Source: Coemansia sp. RSA 487 (taxonomy: Eukaryota > Kickxellomycota > Kickxellomycetes > Kickxellales > Kickxellaceae). Taken from it: a DNA stretch of 64,000 nucleotides. How positions within the stretch are numbered: the stretch's first letter is position 1; every line of letters begins with the position of its first letter. The notes beneath the pieces were generated by a model, which made no database searches, was not told the origin of the DNA, and saw nothing but the letters and a program-made list of their open reading frames with translations. Where the stretch lies: positions 1 through 64,000 of the forward strand of contig JANBRJ010000094.1 of assembly GCA_027577595.1 (NCBI GenBank), given 5' to 3'. The translations under genes were made by a program, and so were the position numbers. This document shows, in pieces, positions 19,624 through 28,525 of the stretch.

Positions 19624-21375
19624 CTATGTTTCTGGAACTTTTTCCTTTGCGGAATTTGTACTGGTAGTGCTTTTACCAGAAATATTATTATCGGCCGCTT
19701 GTTTCTGGGGAAATGTGGACTGGACCTGGGTAAGAGCTGTCACCATATGCGAAAGTTGCACCTGGAGCGCCGACAGTATCCGAATTCGTTCCTCCACAGC
19801 CATACGGCTATCTGACTCTAATTTCCGTATTTGTTCTTCACTAATCAGGGTCAGATCAGGCGCGGGGAACTCTTGGAGAGACGGGATGTAAGAGTTTGTA
19901 GGAACGACAGAGGCTGAGGTTGAAAATATAGGAATAAGCGTGTTTGACGAGATCGCCTCCACCCTACTAATGCCACCATCGGGATTCGGCAACGACTGGT
20001 TGGAGCTTGTGTGGTGCATACCATCTGAGCTGTGGCTTCCATACGACCTGTCGTCATGGTTGTTGTTATCGTTGTCGTCATCATTGCTCGCAGAGAGGGG
20101 CAAATGGTTGCTTGTAGAGAATGTTTGGTTGATAGGGGCACGCGTGTTCTCGCTAGCTTCGTTGTCTGCAGCTGGTGATTCTAGCGATGCGTTGCCTGGT
20201 TCTGCAGGTTGCTGTTGGTTTTCGCTTTGTATTGGAGGGGTGGTGCTGGTATTAGCAGCGGCTGGGTAGTCCTCAAGAACACTGCGACGACAAGTTGGAC
20301 AACTTTGTTGTCGCTCAAGCCAGCTGCGAAGGCAGTTGAAATGAAAGACATGGCTGCACGGGAGTCGTTTTGGTGTGTCTCCAGGAATGTTGTGTGTCTG
20401 TCCATTTTGGCGTGCGCGATTCCAGCTTGTCGCCAGATCTTGCGATGGTCCAACCATCTCCTCGCGGCAGATAATACATGTGGTATCTGTCATTGAGTCG
20501 AGCTCTTCCTGGCTGACTGTTTCGTAACGCAGATGCATGTTTTGCATCGCTTTCCTATAGCGGATCCAGTCGCCGCATCGGTTAATGAGAGAGCGCGCGG
20601 TGATATAAAGCTCGCGCAGGATATGGATCGGCATGCCGTAGAACTGCATCAGCACAAAAAAGAACCGCACATATACCAAAAACTTTGCCAAGTCATCGAC
20701 AAAATCTATATAGAAAACGTACGACTGCTTATTCTCCCACTCACCACCATGCAAGATATCTATGGCATTGAGCATAAGCTTGGCCCATGTGGACATGAAG
20801 CGGACAAGAAGGAGAGCAAACTCAAAACCAAACACAATAAGCATTGTTGGGCCATAGCGCTTTGTATTTTCTACCGCATACACCACCATAAAAAAGTCGA
20901 CTGACGCTAGTATAAGCGACAATGAGATTGTGCGGACCAAGAAAAGCGCAGATAGCCGTGCTTGTTGCTCCATAAAGCCGACCCTGTCCTCGTATACCCA
21001 GTGGAACATTTTACAAAAGAGCAAAAACACAAACAGCGCCAGCGTAGCCGCGTCAAATTCATCGCGAAGAATGGCCAGCGCCAAGCAAGTCTCGGTGACG
21101 GCAAACCAGCCCTGCTCGTACAAGCGTTCGACCTCGATAGCTCGCAGCTGGCCAAAAAAAATGCGGAAAAGCAACTTTCCAAGAAGAATAGTCAGCAAAA
21201 TGCCCATGTTCGCTAGTATCATCATCGCAGCACCTGAATGCGACAGCCGAATGCAAGCAGTGTAGTAGTAGTCATGATGTATGAAAGCTGAAGCTATGAC
21301 GCCTGTGCTCAGCAGTGTTGTTGTGACGCCATACACGACCAAGCGCGGCATTGACCACCTGGCTGTATCCACCAT
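19624..21375 (-). CDS. HRD1: ERAD E3 ubiquitin ligase Hrd1/synoviolin
   Basis: The protein has 583 residues. The frame extends six codons upstream to a TTG; the first ATG (21375) is used. Six to eight hydrophobic helices fill about 11-260, with the Hrd1 signature FFGQLRAIEVERLYE at 73-87 and KMFHWVYEDRV at 122-132. A RING-H2 finger follows: C300, C303, C340, H342, H345, C348, C359, C362, with an insertion between the second and third ligands. The C-terminal half is Ser/Asn-rich and disordered, ending in a short helical segment (SEEQIRKLESDSRMAVEERI begins it). The protein sits in the ER membrane, retrotranslocates misfolded proteins and ubiquitinates them with Hrd3/Der1 partners. It is convergent with RECQL4 and co-directional with the RsmH-like gene. 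Confidence 0.96.
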   Translation of the reverse strand: MVDTARWSMPRLVVYGVTTTLLSTGVIASAFIHHDYYYTACIRLSHSGAAMMILANMGILLTILLGKLLFRIFFGQLRAIEVERLYEQGWFAVTETCLALAILRDEFDAATLALFVFLLFCKMFHWVYEDRVGFMEQQARLSALFLVRTISLSLILASVDFFMVVYAVENTKRYGPTMLIVFGFEFALLLVRFMSTWAKLMLNAIDILHGGEWENKQSYVFYIDFVDDLAKFLVYVRFFFVLMQFYGMPIHILRELYITARSLINRCGDWIRYRKAMQNMHLRYETVSQEELDSMTDTTCIICREEMVGPSQDLATSWNRARQNGQTHNIPGDTPKRLPCSHVFHFNCLRSWLERQQSCPTCRRSVLEDYPAAANTSTTPPIQSENQQQPAEPGNASLESPAADNEASENTRAPINQTFSTSNHLPLSASNDDDNDNNNHDDRSYGSHSSDGMHHTSSNQSLPNPDGGISRVEAISSNTLIPIFSTSASVVPTNSYIPSLQEFPAPDLTLISEEQIRKLESDSRMAVEERIRILSALQVQLSHMVTALTQVQSTFPQKQAADNNISGKSTTSTNSAKEKVPET

Positions 21376-21663
21376 TTCAGGAATGCACTGCAAGGGGGAG
21401 AACCGCCGAATTCAAAACAGGCAAGGAAAAGAGCTGCACTATATCGAAAAGTAAAGAGACAAAAGAGGGAGAGCGTAATTCGAATATAATAATTACAACA
21501 TAAAGTAAAAGGAAGAAAGCTTAAAAGAAAAGTCCACAGCACCCACCCACTTTTGATCACATACATAATACATAGGGCAGTGACGTGGCGCATTGCCTGT
21601 GGGTTTTAGAAAAGGAGCATTCAATATCATTACACCCAGAAAAAAGAGTGATCTGTGGACGGG

Positions 21664-22800
21664 CTATGCTATCCGCTCAAGCACCCGAAGCTTTGCGGAG
21701 CGCGAGCGAGGATTGTGCTCTACTTCTTCATCAGATGCCCTGACCGCACGCCTGGTTAGAACACTGAAGGCTCTGATGCTGGGATCGAATGTCTCGTTGG
21801 CATTGGTACCAGCAGCAGGTTTCGACATGTGCTGGTGCTGGTGCTGGTGCTGGTGTTGCTGCGAGATACCACGGAAAAACTTTTTCACAATCGAATCCTC
21901 AAGCGAGTGGAACGAAACAACCACAAGCCTGCCTCCTGGATTGAGCATCTGGGTTGCAGCAGAAAGCGCGGATTGGAGCTGGCCAAGTTCGTCATTGACA
22001 TAGATACGCAAACCCTGGAAGACTCGCGTCGCTGGGTGGATCGATGATTTTTGCACAAAGGCTGGCGGCACTGCGGCTAATACCGCATCGACTAGCTGCT
22101 GCGTCGTGTCTATTGGGCTTTGCGTGCGCCTTTTCTCGATCTCAAATGCTATTTTCCCTGCAAACCGCTCTTGTCCGAGGCTGCTGAATATGGATGCCAG
22201 CTTTGCTCGGGAAAACTGGTTTACAATAACACTTGCAGGGATTAGTCTCCGCAGCGACCCATGCTGGGCAGCGTATGACATGCGCATGTCCAGAGGCGCA
22301 TCTCTTTGGAAAGAGAAGCCACGGCTGGAGTCAAACTGGCTGGAGCTGAGGCCAATATCCAGCACGATCCCATCAAATGACTGTTTGATGTTTGCAATAT
22401 TGCCAAACTGCTCCCACTCCACGGAAAGGCGGTCTGGATAAACGTGCGCCAGCTGACGCGCCTTATTGACGGCGATGGGATCCTGGTCGATTGCAATAAC
22501 TTTGCATTTTGCCGAGTCGAGGATGTGTTTGGTATAGCCGCCTTCGCCAAACGTAGCGTCCAGGTAAGCCTTGCCATCGCAGGGTGCAATATATCCAACT
22601 GCTTCTTTTAAAAGCACTGGAACATGGACTCTTTGGTATGGAAATGGCGGCACTTGGTCTGCCGTGACATGATGCCTTAGCTGCATATGGTCTTCTGATA
22701 GTCGAGGTGGATGCGCTGTGATCCCAGCATAAACTTTACGGACCGCCAAAGCCATCTGCCTGCAGAAAAGGTATTGTTGCAACGGCAAAAACAGCACCAT
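21664..22800 (-). CDS. RsmH/MraW-type rRNA cytosine-N4 methyltransferase, probably mitochondrial (METTL15-like)
   Basis: The frame encodes 378 residues from the ATG at 22800. A second ATG 15 codons on (MALAVRKVYAGITAHPP) would start a mitochondrial presequence-like N-terminus and may be the real start. SAM-binding motifs are DATFGEGGYTKHIL (about 81-94), IAIDQDP and IVLDIGLSSSQFD. The family signature GFSFQRDAPLDMRM is followed by the N-terminal Asn motif region, GLRIYVNDEL and SFHSLEDSIVKKFF. The C-terminus NPRSRSAKLRVLERI is classic RsmH. In bacteria the enzyme methylates C1402 of 16S rRNA; animal METTL15 does the same on mitochondrial 12S rRNA. A His-Gln repeat interrupts the region before the conserved tail. 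It diverges from the pyroglutamyl-peptidase gene with 287 bp between starts. Confidence 0.93.
   Translation of the reverse strand: MVLFLPLQQYLFCRQMALAVRKVYAGITAHPPRLSEDHMQLRHHVTADQVPPFPYQRVHVPVLLKEAVGYIAPCDGKAYLDATFGEGGYTKHILDSAKCKVIAIDQDPIAVNKARQLAHVYPDRLSVEWEQFGNIANIKQSFDGIVLDIGLSSSQFDSSRGFSFQRDAPLDMRMSYAAQHGSLRRLIPASVIVNQFSRAKLASIFSSLGQERFAGKIAFEIEKRRTQSPIDTTQQLVDAVLAAVPPAFVQKSSIHPATRVFQGLRIYVNDELGQLQSALSAATQMLNPGGRLVVVSFHSLEDSIVKKFFRGISQQHQHQHQHQHMSKPAAGTNANETFDPSIRAFSVLTRRAVRASDEEVEHNPRSRSAKLRVLERIA
21830..21862. repeat. Coding hexanucleotide repeat (His-Gln)n in the RsmH-like gene
   Basis: Four to five tandem GGTGCT-type units on the plus strand encode an alternating Gln-His run on the minus strand. 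The run sits in a loop between two conserved RsmH blocks, so it is probably tolerated. Its length is likely to vary between strains. Confidence 0.8.
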
Positions 22801-23087
22801 GGTAGCAGGGTTATATGAAAATTTTGTTGCAAGCTAATAATTTGAATCTAGGAAAGGGTGGGTGATCAACATACAGGAGCTTGTGATCTTACCCTGTGAC
22901 CTTATGAAGAGAGTAAGGGTATTTCTCCAAATTATTCTCACGCAATTGTGGTATGGCGAAATTGATTGTAGATTTTATTGAACTTCAAATAGCGGAGAAA
23001 AGGCAACCGCTGTCAAGTTTCATACTTTTTGAATACACCATATAGATTTAGTATATTTATATAAAGTTAGTTTTGCGGCAGATAACA

Positions 23088-23723
23088 ATGGCCATAAAAA
23101 CGATCAAGCACGCACTGCTCACCGGGTTTGAGCCATTTGGCACACCTCGACCTTCAGAGAATCGCAGCTGGGAGGTCGTCAAGCAGCTTGCTGGTAAACA
23201 GATATATACTGGAGACTCGCTAGTTGTGTGCCACTGCTATGAGATCCCTGTGAGCTACAACCCCGTAAGCGAGTTGATCCCACAACTACACCGTAGTCAG
23301 GAGTTCAGTATCGTCATACATTGTGGTGCAGGCGTTCCGGGCATGGTCAGACTGGAGAAGCTTGCACACAGGAGTGGATACATCAAGCCAGGAAACGGGG
23401 GCGAGTCTGATGTTCCTGCTGGCGGCTGTGTTCCTGGATACGACACTGCCGATGTGCTTGAAAGCACGATTGCAGTAGACAGGCTAAAAGACGCGCTAGT
23501 AGAAAAGGGATGGTCAAATCTGGCTGTAAGCCTGGATGCAGGACGGTATCTGTGCGACTTTACGTATTATACGTCCCTCGCTGAGGGCGCAACGACATAC
23601 AAGCGGCAGAAACGCCAGGCACCTGCAACGCTTTTTGTACATGTGCCGCCGTCATGCAACGATCCGTACAGTGACGAAGAATTGGCCAAAATCGTTTGTG
23701 CGATCTTAAGATGTGTCGCCTAA
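23088..23723 (+). CDS. PGPEP1: Pyroglutamyl-peptidase I (C15 cysteine peptidase)
   Basis: The protein has 211 residues; the ATG at 23088 is used (the open frame reaches a TTG five codons earlier). The N-terminus HALLTGFEPFG is the family signature. The catalytic triad is visible: Glu90 (VRLEKLAHRSGY), Cys156 in DAGRYLCDFTYY and His185 in LFVHVPP. Spacing and length match human PGPEP1 (209 residues) better than the bacterial enzymes. It removes N-terminal pyroglutamate from peptides in the cytosol. The residues are complete, so the protein should be active. It is divergent from the RsmH-like gene and convergent with the NT-C2 gene. Confidence 0.95.
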   Translation: MAIKTIKHALLTGFEPFGTPRPSENRSWEVVKQLAGKQIYTGDSLVVCHCYEIPVSYNPVSELIPQLHRSQEFSIVIHCGAGVPGMVRLEKLAHRSGYIKPGNGGESDVPAGGCVPGYDTADVLESTIAVDRLKDALVEKGWSNLAVSLDAGRYLCDFTYYTSLAEGATTYKRQKRQAPATLFVHVPPSCNDPYSDEELAKIVCAILRCVA

Positions 23724-23971
23724 CAAGAAGCAATTCCACCACGGTTTTAACTTTTAATCAACACAATCAATGTTAGCAGAGAAATAATAAAGCGGATCAG
23801 GAAAAGAAAGGAGTGTAGAGCAAAGCTGTTTTTACAAAGACTAAGAGAAAAGAGGATAGATAAGGCATGGGATGTAGGCTGTACAGACGAAGCGCAATAA
23901 AGAAAAAGATACACACAAACTGGCCATTTTATACCTACAGAAAGGTCCAGGCGTTTTCTTGAGCCTGCAGT

Positions 23972-25395
23972 CTATGTAGGCAGACCAGGCGAGGAGAAGA
24001 ATACGTCATCAACAATCTGCTGGTTTTTTTTGGACGAGCGTTGGAAAGGAGCCAGGTCCCGGACATTTGTGTTGTCTATGGGAAGCAGAGCGCGCGACTG
24101 GGAAGTTTCCGTGGTGTTGCTTTTCGTTGTGCTTGTGTGGACTGACGAGCCCGAGTTGGCAACGTTCCTCATGTTGTTTTTCATCGAATGCTGTCTGCTG
24201 CCAAGCGAATTCCCCATCGACGAGTTTTCCCTTACGGCTCTGCTGTTCCCTTCGTTGGCGATCATGTCGTTCAGATCAGTGAGGACCATCGACCTGTCTA
24301 GAGTCGGAACCTGATACGAGTCGGGGCCGCTCACCTGCGATACGTGGATAGAAAGCTACATTGGCAGAGGATTTCAACTGCAACACGCACGTTGAGAAAC
24401 AGCAGAAAGATAAGGCGGGAATACGAGGACATTACGTTTGCTGGTGGAATCCTCCAGCCGACAGCAACAACACTAGATAATCAGCATCCTACCTTCAAGG
24501 TGCAGTTTAACTTGGACTCCTGGAGAAAATAGCGCCGAGACGAGCCAGGCAGCAGCGCATATTCAGAGAGGTTGATGTTTAGCGTGCCAACCTTCATGCG
24601 CATGTGCGAATAGACCTCCTATGTTGTTGCAGGCAGTAAAGGAACAAGGGCCAGTTCTAGCAGTTCAGATTAGCTTCTGCGATACGGTTTGCGGAATACA
24701 CCCTGCCCAGGTCTGGACAGCACTCGCTGATCAAACAGGTTCCAGTGCATGCAATGCTGTGAAACTGAGGCGATGCCCAGCGTTCCAGCGCATGCGTTAC
24801 TGGCTGCAGAGCGCGCATATGATGCACATGCAAGCTCTCCGCACCCTGCGGCAATCACGGCCAGGGCTTCCAGGCGGCGCTGCGCCCAGAAAACAGAGCA
24901 AACAGCCACCAAAATAAAAATTAGAGACAAAACAAAAACAAAAACAAAAAGCAGGGATGGTGCCTGAAAAAGAGAGGCGCTCTTTGAGCCCAGCTGCAGC
25001 GTACCTGTTTGATTGTAACCTTGAGCTCGCACGGCGTCAGTATACTGTCCTTCGAGATGGGAACATCGACTGTCTTTTCAATGGCGTGAAGCCATCGTAC
25101 CTCGCGGTTGGCGACGGGCACCCTACATGTGCGGATAGAAGAAGAAAAGGAAATACAGCAGCTACACCAAGCGTTAGTAGAATTTGGCCAGCGTTGCGTG
25201 TTAGCAGCCACCGCTTGAAGAGTGCGCACAGCGTTGCGACAAGTACCTCGGTGTGGTGCCGCTGTGGTCCTGGCACCTCCACTTTGCGTAAAAGACGCCG
25301 TTTAGCGGGGGGACATTGTTGAGGTCCTCGATTCGCAGCAGCACATTGAAGGTGGCCATGCGTGCGCGTGGCACAAAGAGGTTCTGCAAGGCCAT
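23972..25395 (-). CDS. EEIG1/EHBP1-type NT-C2 domain protein, four exons
   Basis: I assembled this gene from four exons on the minus strand: 25395-25247, 25122-25005, 24618-24493 and 24334-23972. Together they make 251 residues. Donors are GTACTT, GTACGC and GTAGGA; acceptors are TGTAG, CATAG and GCAG. Phases match at every junction. Intron 1 carries a perfect TACTAAC branch site at 25179-25173. The product begins with an NT-C2 domain: IEDLNNVPPLNGVFYAKW, then REVRWLHAIEKTVDVPI, PCELKVTIKQ, GTLNINLSEYALLPG and RRYFLQESKLNCTLKV. This follows the order of human FAM102A/EEIG1. The tail is Ser/Asn-rich and ends ...QQIVDDVFFSS. NT-C2 domains are thought to bind membranes or act in endocytic and cortical actin adaptors. 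Fold assignment is good; exact function is unknown. Confidence 0.82.
24926..24951. repeat. A-rich (AAAAAC)n run inside an intron
   Basis: The plus strand reads short A-runs separated by C, and lies within intron 2 (25004-24619) of the minus-strand NT-C2 gene. On the transcript it is a T/G-rich tract. No function is assigned. Confidence 0.7.
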
Positions 25396-25702
25396 GTTTA
25401 TTATAAAAAAGCGTTCGAGAGGCGGGCACTGCGGAAAGCAGAGAGATAGGCGAAGGATGGAAGAGCGACAGCAAATAGCTTAATACTAGAGAGCAAAATA
25501 AACACGAAGGAAAAAGAAAGAGACACAACAGACACTTTCCGCCACTGCGCCTGCATCTTTTGATGGAAGCAGTGGAACAGTGTGTCCAGCGCATGATGTC
25601 TGATCGCCTTTTCGGTGCATCAAGAAAGGCAGTCTGGGCGGATTTTTTGGTGCGGACTCTTTGATCTCCAGGGAATATTGTGTTATCTTCCAAGTCTCAC
25701 CG
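25396..25702. other. Spacer between methyltransferase remnant and NT-C2 gene
   Basis: About 300 bp hold the 5' flank of the minus-strand NT-C2 gene. On the transcript strand it is pyrimidine-rich close to the 25395 ATG. No coding content was seen. Confidence 0.45.
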
Positions 25703-26425
25703 TTATCGCCAAAAAGCGGCAGTGTTTATTCCTTGCCAGCCTCTGCTGGCTGCGCCTACCCAAACCTTCTTTGACATAATGTAAACAAATTAATCGAATC
25801 CGCTGTTGTTGAGACTTTCGATTTCAATGTCCCACGAGTCACACTCCAGATGGCGCCTGTGAAGGGGCGGCTGTCCAAACGAGATACAGGTAAGCTTTCC
25901 GCCTGGAGCCAGCACCCACTCGACCTCGTTGACCTCACGCCCGACGTTTTCGCACAATCCAGCCACCGGCACCCACAAATCGCCCTCGTCACGCATCAGC
26001 GCATCCAGAATAGCCTTGTCAATCGCCAGGTCAATCAGCCCGTCAGCGAGCGGCATGCTTCGCATGTCCATAACTTCCCATGTCAATTTCTCCATAAGCT
26101 TGGTTCAATCACGCATCCGCTCTATCGCCGCGTTGCTGAAGTCAGCATTAACAAAGTTTTGATGCCCTGCTATGTACATGTCTCCCGAGAGCGTCGAGTT
26201 GCCGCATCCCAGCATCAGTATCTGCGCAGCTTTGGTGGCGATGTGCTTTGAAGGCAGCGGCTCTAGATTCATGTACGTTTTGAACCAGCCAAAACAGCAG
26301 TCCGGTTCTTGTGCATATCGCTGCTGCCAGCACTCCTTTGTTCCATATCCTGTGCTGTTTGTCGGAAGCACCGCCAGATCCGTGTTTGTCTTTGCCCATC
26401 CAGACCCTTCGTTACTCAGATCCAT
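25703..26425 (-). pseudogene. eEF1A-lysine-methyltransferase-4-like gene with two in-frame stop codons
   Basis: From the ATG at 26425 a single uninterrupted frame of 240 codons to the TAA at 25705-25703 matches the EEF1AKMT4/METTL13-N family. It shows CWQQRYAQE, FGWFKTYMNL, the SAM loop ILMLGCGNSTLS, VNADFSNAAIERM, then WEVMDMRSMPLAD, IDKAILDALM, VLAPGGKLTCISFGQP and C-terminal FVYIMSKK. Two stops lie inside: TGA at codon 107 (26107-26105) and TAA at codon 212 (25792-25790). Flanking family residues align with no gap, so the frame itself is preserved. The TAA replaces a position that is usually aromatic before FVYIM. No GT-AG intron can remove the TGA, because the only nearby AG would leave a 14-nt intron. 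The gene is most simply a young pseudogene. Sequencing errors or readthrough remain possible. Homology is to the SAM-dependent fold; the substrate (eEF1A lysine) is by analogy. Confidence 0.72.
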
Positions 26426-26753
26426 TACTCAAATACCTGTTGAAAATAAAGAGCATGATATGGTTTTACATGTCTGCAGCTGCACTAAAGGTATACTAAA
26501 AACGAAAAGGCGGATAAAAGAGACCCAGAATCCTGGTTCAGCTTTAATTTACCGCCCATAAAAAACCCACTGGCCACATCAAGAAAACCCATCATTTCCG
26601 ACACAGCAAAGATGGTTTTCTTTTGCTCCACTTTTGATCTATTTTTTCTGAATATTGTTTTTGTACTCCTAATTGTAATTACCTTTTCAGGAATCACACA
26701 ACCCCTTAACCACCGTCTCCAAGGATAGCAGCTAGCTTATTCATTCTGTTTGT
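26426..26753. promoter_or_regulatory. Divergent spacer between methyltransferase remnant and PEX4
   Basis: This 328-bp AT-rich region lies between outward start codons at 26425 (minus) and 26754 (plus). No coding sequence or clear motif is visible beyond general AT-richness. Confidence 0.4.
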
Positions 26754-27215
26754 ATGACATCTGTCACGAAGCGGCTACTCAAAGAGCTCCAGGATATCCA
26801 AAAGGAGCCAAGCGAGGAGATTGTTTTCTTGGGGCCAAAGAACGACGACGATATCCTGCAATGGTGTGGCGTTTTGCGAGGGCCGCAGGACACACCGTAC
26901 CATGGCGGCGAGTTTGAGCTTCACATTAGCATTCCGGACCAGTACCCCATCAAACCGCCGACGCTGACCTTTATCACGCCTGTTTGCCACCCTAACGTCC
27001 ATTTCGAGACCGGCGAGATATGTCTGGACATACTCAAGGCCCAGTGGTCGCCTGCCTGGACGCTTGCTTCAACGTGCCTGGCCATCCACGTTCTTTTGGC
27101 AAATCCCGAGCCCTCAAGCCCGCTCAACTGCGATGCTGCAAACCTCCTGCGCTGCGGCGATGCCGTTGGCTACAACTCGCTGGTAGCCTTTTATACCCAC
27201 ATGTTCGCCAGGTAG
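26754..27215 (+). CDS. PEX4: Peroxisomal ubiquitin-conjugating enzyme E2 (Pex4)
   Basis: The protein has 153 residues with a full UBC fold. The HPN motif region is PVCHPNVHFETGEIC with the active-site Cys at 90, followed by LDILKAQWSPAWTL. The C-terminal NPEPSSPLNCDAANLLRCGD and VGYNSLVAFYT match Pex4/plant UBC22-type E2s, in which Pro-Glu-Pro-x-Ser-Pro-Leu is typical. Pex4 is anchored by Pex22 at the peroxisome and monoubiquitinates the receptor Pex5 for recycling. An AATAAA lies at 27290-27295, about 75 nt after the stop. It is convergent with the glycine-cleavage gene. Another E2 class cannot be fully excluded, but the C-terminal wording favours Pex4. Confidence 0.85.
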   Translation: MTSVTKRLLKELQDIQKEPSEEIVFLGPKNDDDILQWCGVLRGPQDTPYHGGEFELHISIPDQYPIKPPTLTFITPVCHPNVHFETGEICLDILKAQWSPAWTLASTCLAIHVLLANPEPSSPLNCDAANLLRCGDAVGYNSLVAFYTHMFAR

Positions 27216-27337
27216 CACGCACGACACCGATACACGTAGAATATATCCATTTGCTTCAGAGTTTAGCGACCAAAACGCATTTGTATTTGAATAAAGTTTA
27301 AACTATAGCTAATAATGCACAGCTCCCACAAGTTCAC

Positions 27338-28525
27338 TCAGACCTTGTGATACTTTGCTGGAACAAACGGCATCTTGACGACCTTGGCGTCTTGGATGCG
27401 GTTGCGCACCTGGACCTTGAGAGCTGTGTCTCTCTTGTTGAATCCCTTTTTGACATAAGCCATTGCAATGTTCTTGCCAAGGGACGGTGCTGGGACGCCC
27501 GAGGTGATTTCACCAATCTCTTCTCCCTCAGCGGAAAGAACCTTGGAGTGTGCGCGAGCCGGTGCGCCCTCGATCACCAGACCCACGCGACGACGCAGGC
27601 CGCCCTTCTTTGCAATCTGGTCCAGAATAATGCTGTCGCCAATAAACCCGCCTTCAGCACGGCGGCGCTTGCCAACGGTCCACACAAGGTTCGCTTCCAT
27701 GGGGGTGGTTGTCGAATCGATATCCGATCCATACAGACACAGGCCAGCTTCCAGACGCAAGGAGTCGCGCGCCCCAAGTCCAGCAAGCTTGACTTCAGGG
27801 TTCTCTAGCAGCGACCCAGTGATTGCTACCACCTCGCCTGTTGGGATCGAAAGCTCAAACCCATCCTCGCCCGTGTACCCTGACCGAGCGACGTGGCAAG
27901 GAACGCCCTTGATGTCCACAAAACTTCCAGTCATAAAGGGCATCTGGCTCAGGTCGATGCCAGCAAGCTGCTCAAGCGCCTTTTGCGACGAGGGCCCTTG
28001 GAGCGCGATCAACGAGTGGTCCTCAACCTTGCTCACCTCAACGTCAGCACCTTTGTCCTGGAAGATCTTGGCATGCTTCAAAAGATGTGCTAGGTCCTTG
28101 TCTGCGCAGCCAGCGTTAGACACCACGTAGAGAGAGCCGTCCTGCTGGGTGATGATTGTGTCATCCTCGATGCCACCGTTCTCGTTAGTGAACAGCGAAA
28201 GGGTCGATCCGCCAACCGGAAGCTCTTTGAGATCGCCTACCACAAGGTGCTCGAGGAATCTATGGCGGTCCTTGCCAGTAACCCGGGTCTGGAGCATATG
28301 GGAAACGTCAAATATCGACGCATGCTTGCGGGTGTGCAGGTGCGAGTCGAGCGCGCCCTGGTCGGCGTAGACAAGGGGCATGTCCCAGCCGGCAAACGGA
28401 CCGAACTTTGCGCCGTGCTGCTTGTGAAGATCGTAGAGCGCTGTGTGTCTCGAGGCGCCAGAGCTCATCAGGCGAGCGCCAGGGATTCTGGCCAGCTGCA
28501 GGGCACGGTGAGAGACGGTTGCCAT
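27338..28525 (-). CDS. GCV1: Aminomethyltransferase, glycine cleavage system T protein (mitochondrial)
   Basis: The protein has 395 residues from the ATG at 28525. The frame extends to an upstream ATG at 28729. I prefer 28525 because it gives an Arg/Ser-rich mitochondrial presequence (MATVSHRALQLARIPGARLM) and because a TATA box sits at 28743-28735, only a few bases before the upstream ATG. The body is classic GcvT: LYDLHKQHGAKFGPFAGWDMP, FDVSHM, ENGGIEDDTI, ALQGPSSQKAL, RSGYTGEDGFELS, GLGARDSLRLEAGLCLYG and TSGVPAPSLGKNIAMAYV. The enzyme transfers the methylene of the H-protein-bound aminomethyl group to tetrahydrofolate in mitochondrial glycine breakdown. Convergent with PEX4. Confidence 0.96.
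   Translation of the reverse strand: MATVSHRALQLARIPGARLMSSGASRHTALYDLHKQHGAKFGPFAGWDMPLVYADQGALDSHLHTRKHASIFDVSHMLQTRVTGKDRHRFLEHLVVGDLKELPVGGSTLSLFTNENGGIEDDTIITQQDGSLYVVSNAGCADKDLAHLLKHAKIFQDKGADVEVSKVEDHSLIALQGPSSQKALEQLAGIDLSQMPFMTGSFVDIKGVPCHVARSGYTGEDGFELSIPTGEVVAITGSLLENPEVKLAGLGARDSLRLEAGLCLYGSDIDSTTTPMEANLVWTVGKRRRAEGGFIGDSIILDQIAKKGGLRRRVGLVIEGAPARAHSKVLSAEGEEIGEITSGVPAPSLGKNIAMAYVKKGFNKRDTALKVQVRNRIQDAKVVKMPFVPAKYHKV

Noticed and set aside
26105-26107. TGA in the methyltransferase frame as selenocysteine
   Set aside because: Selenoproteins are reported from some early-branching fungi, but this family is not a selenoprotein, the site is not catalytic, no hairpin element was identified, and a second stop (TAA) occurs in the same frame.
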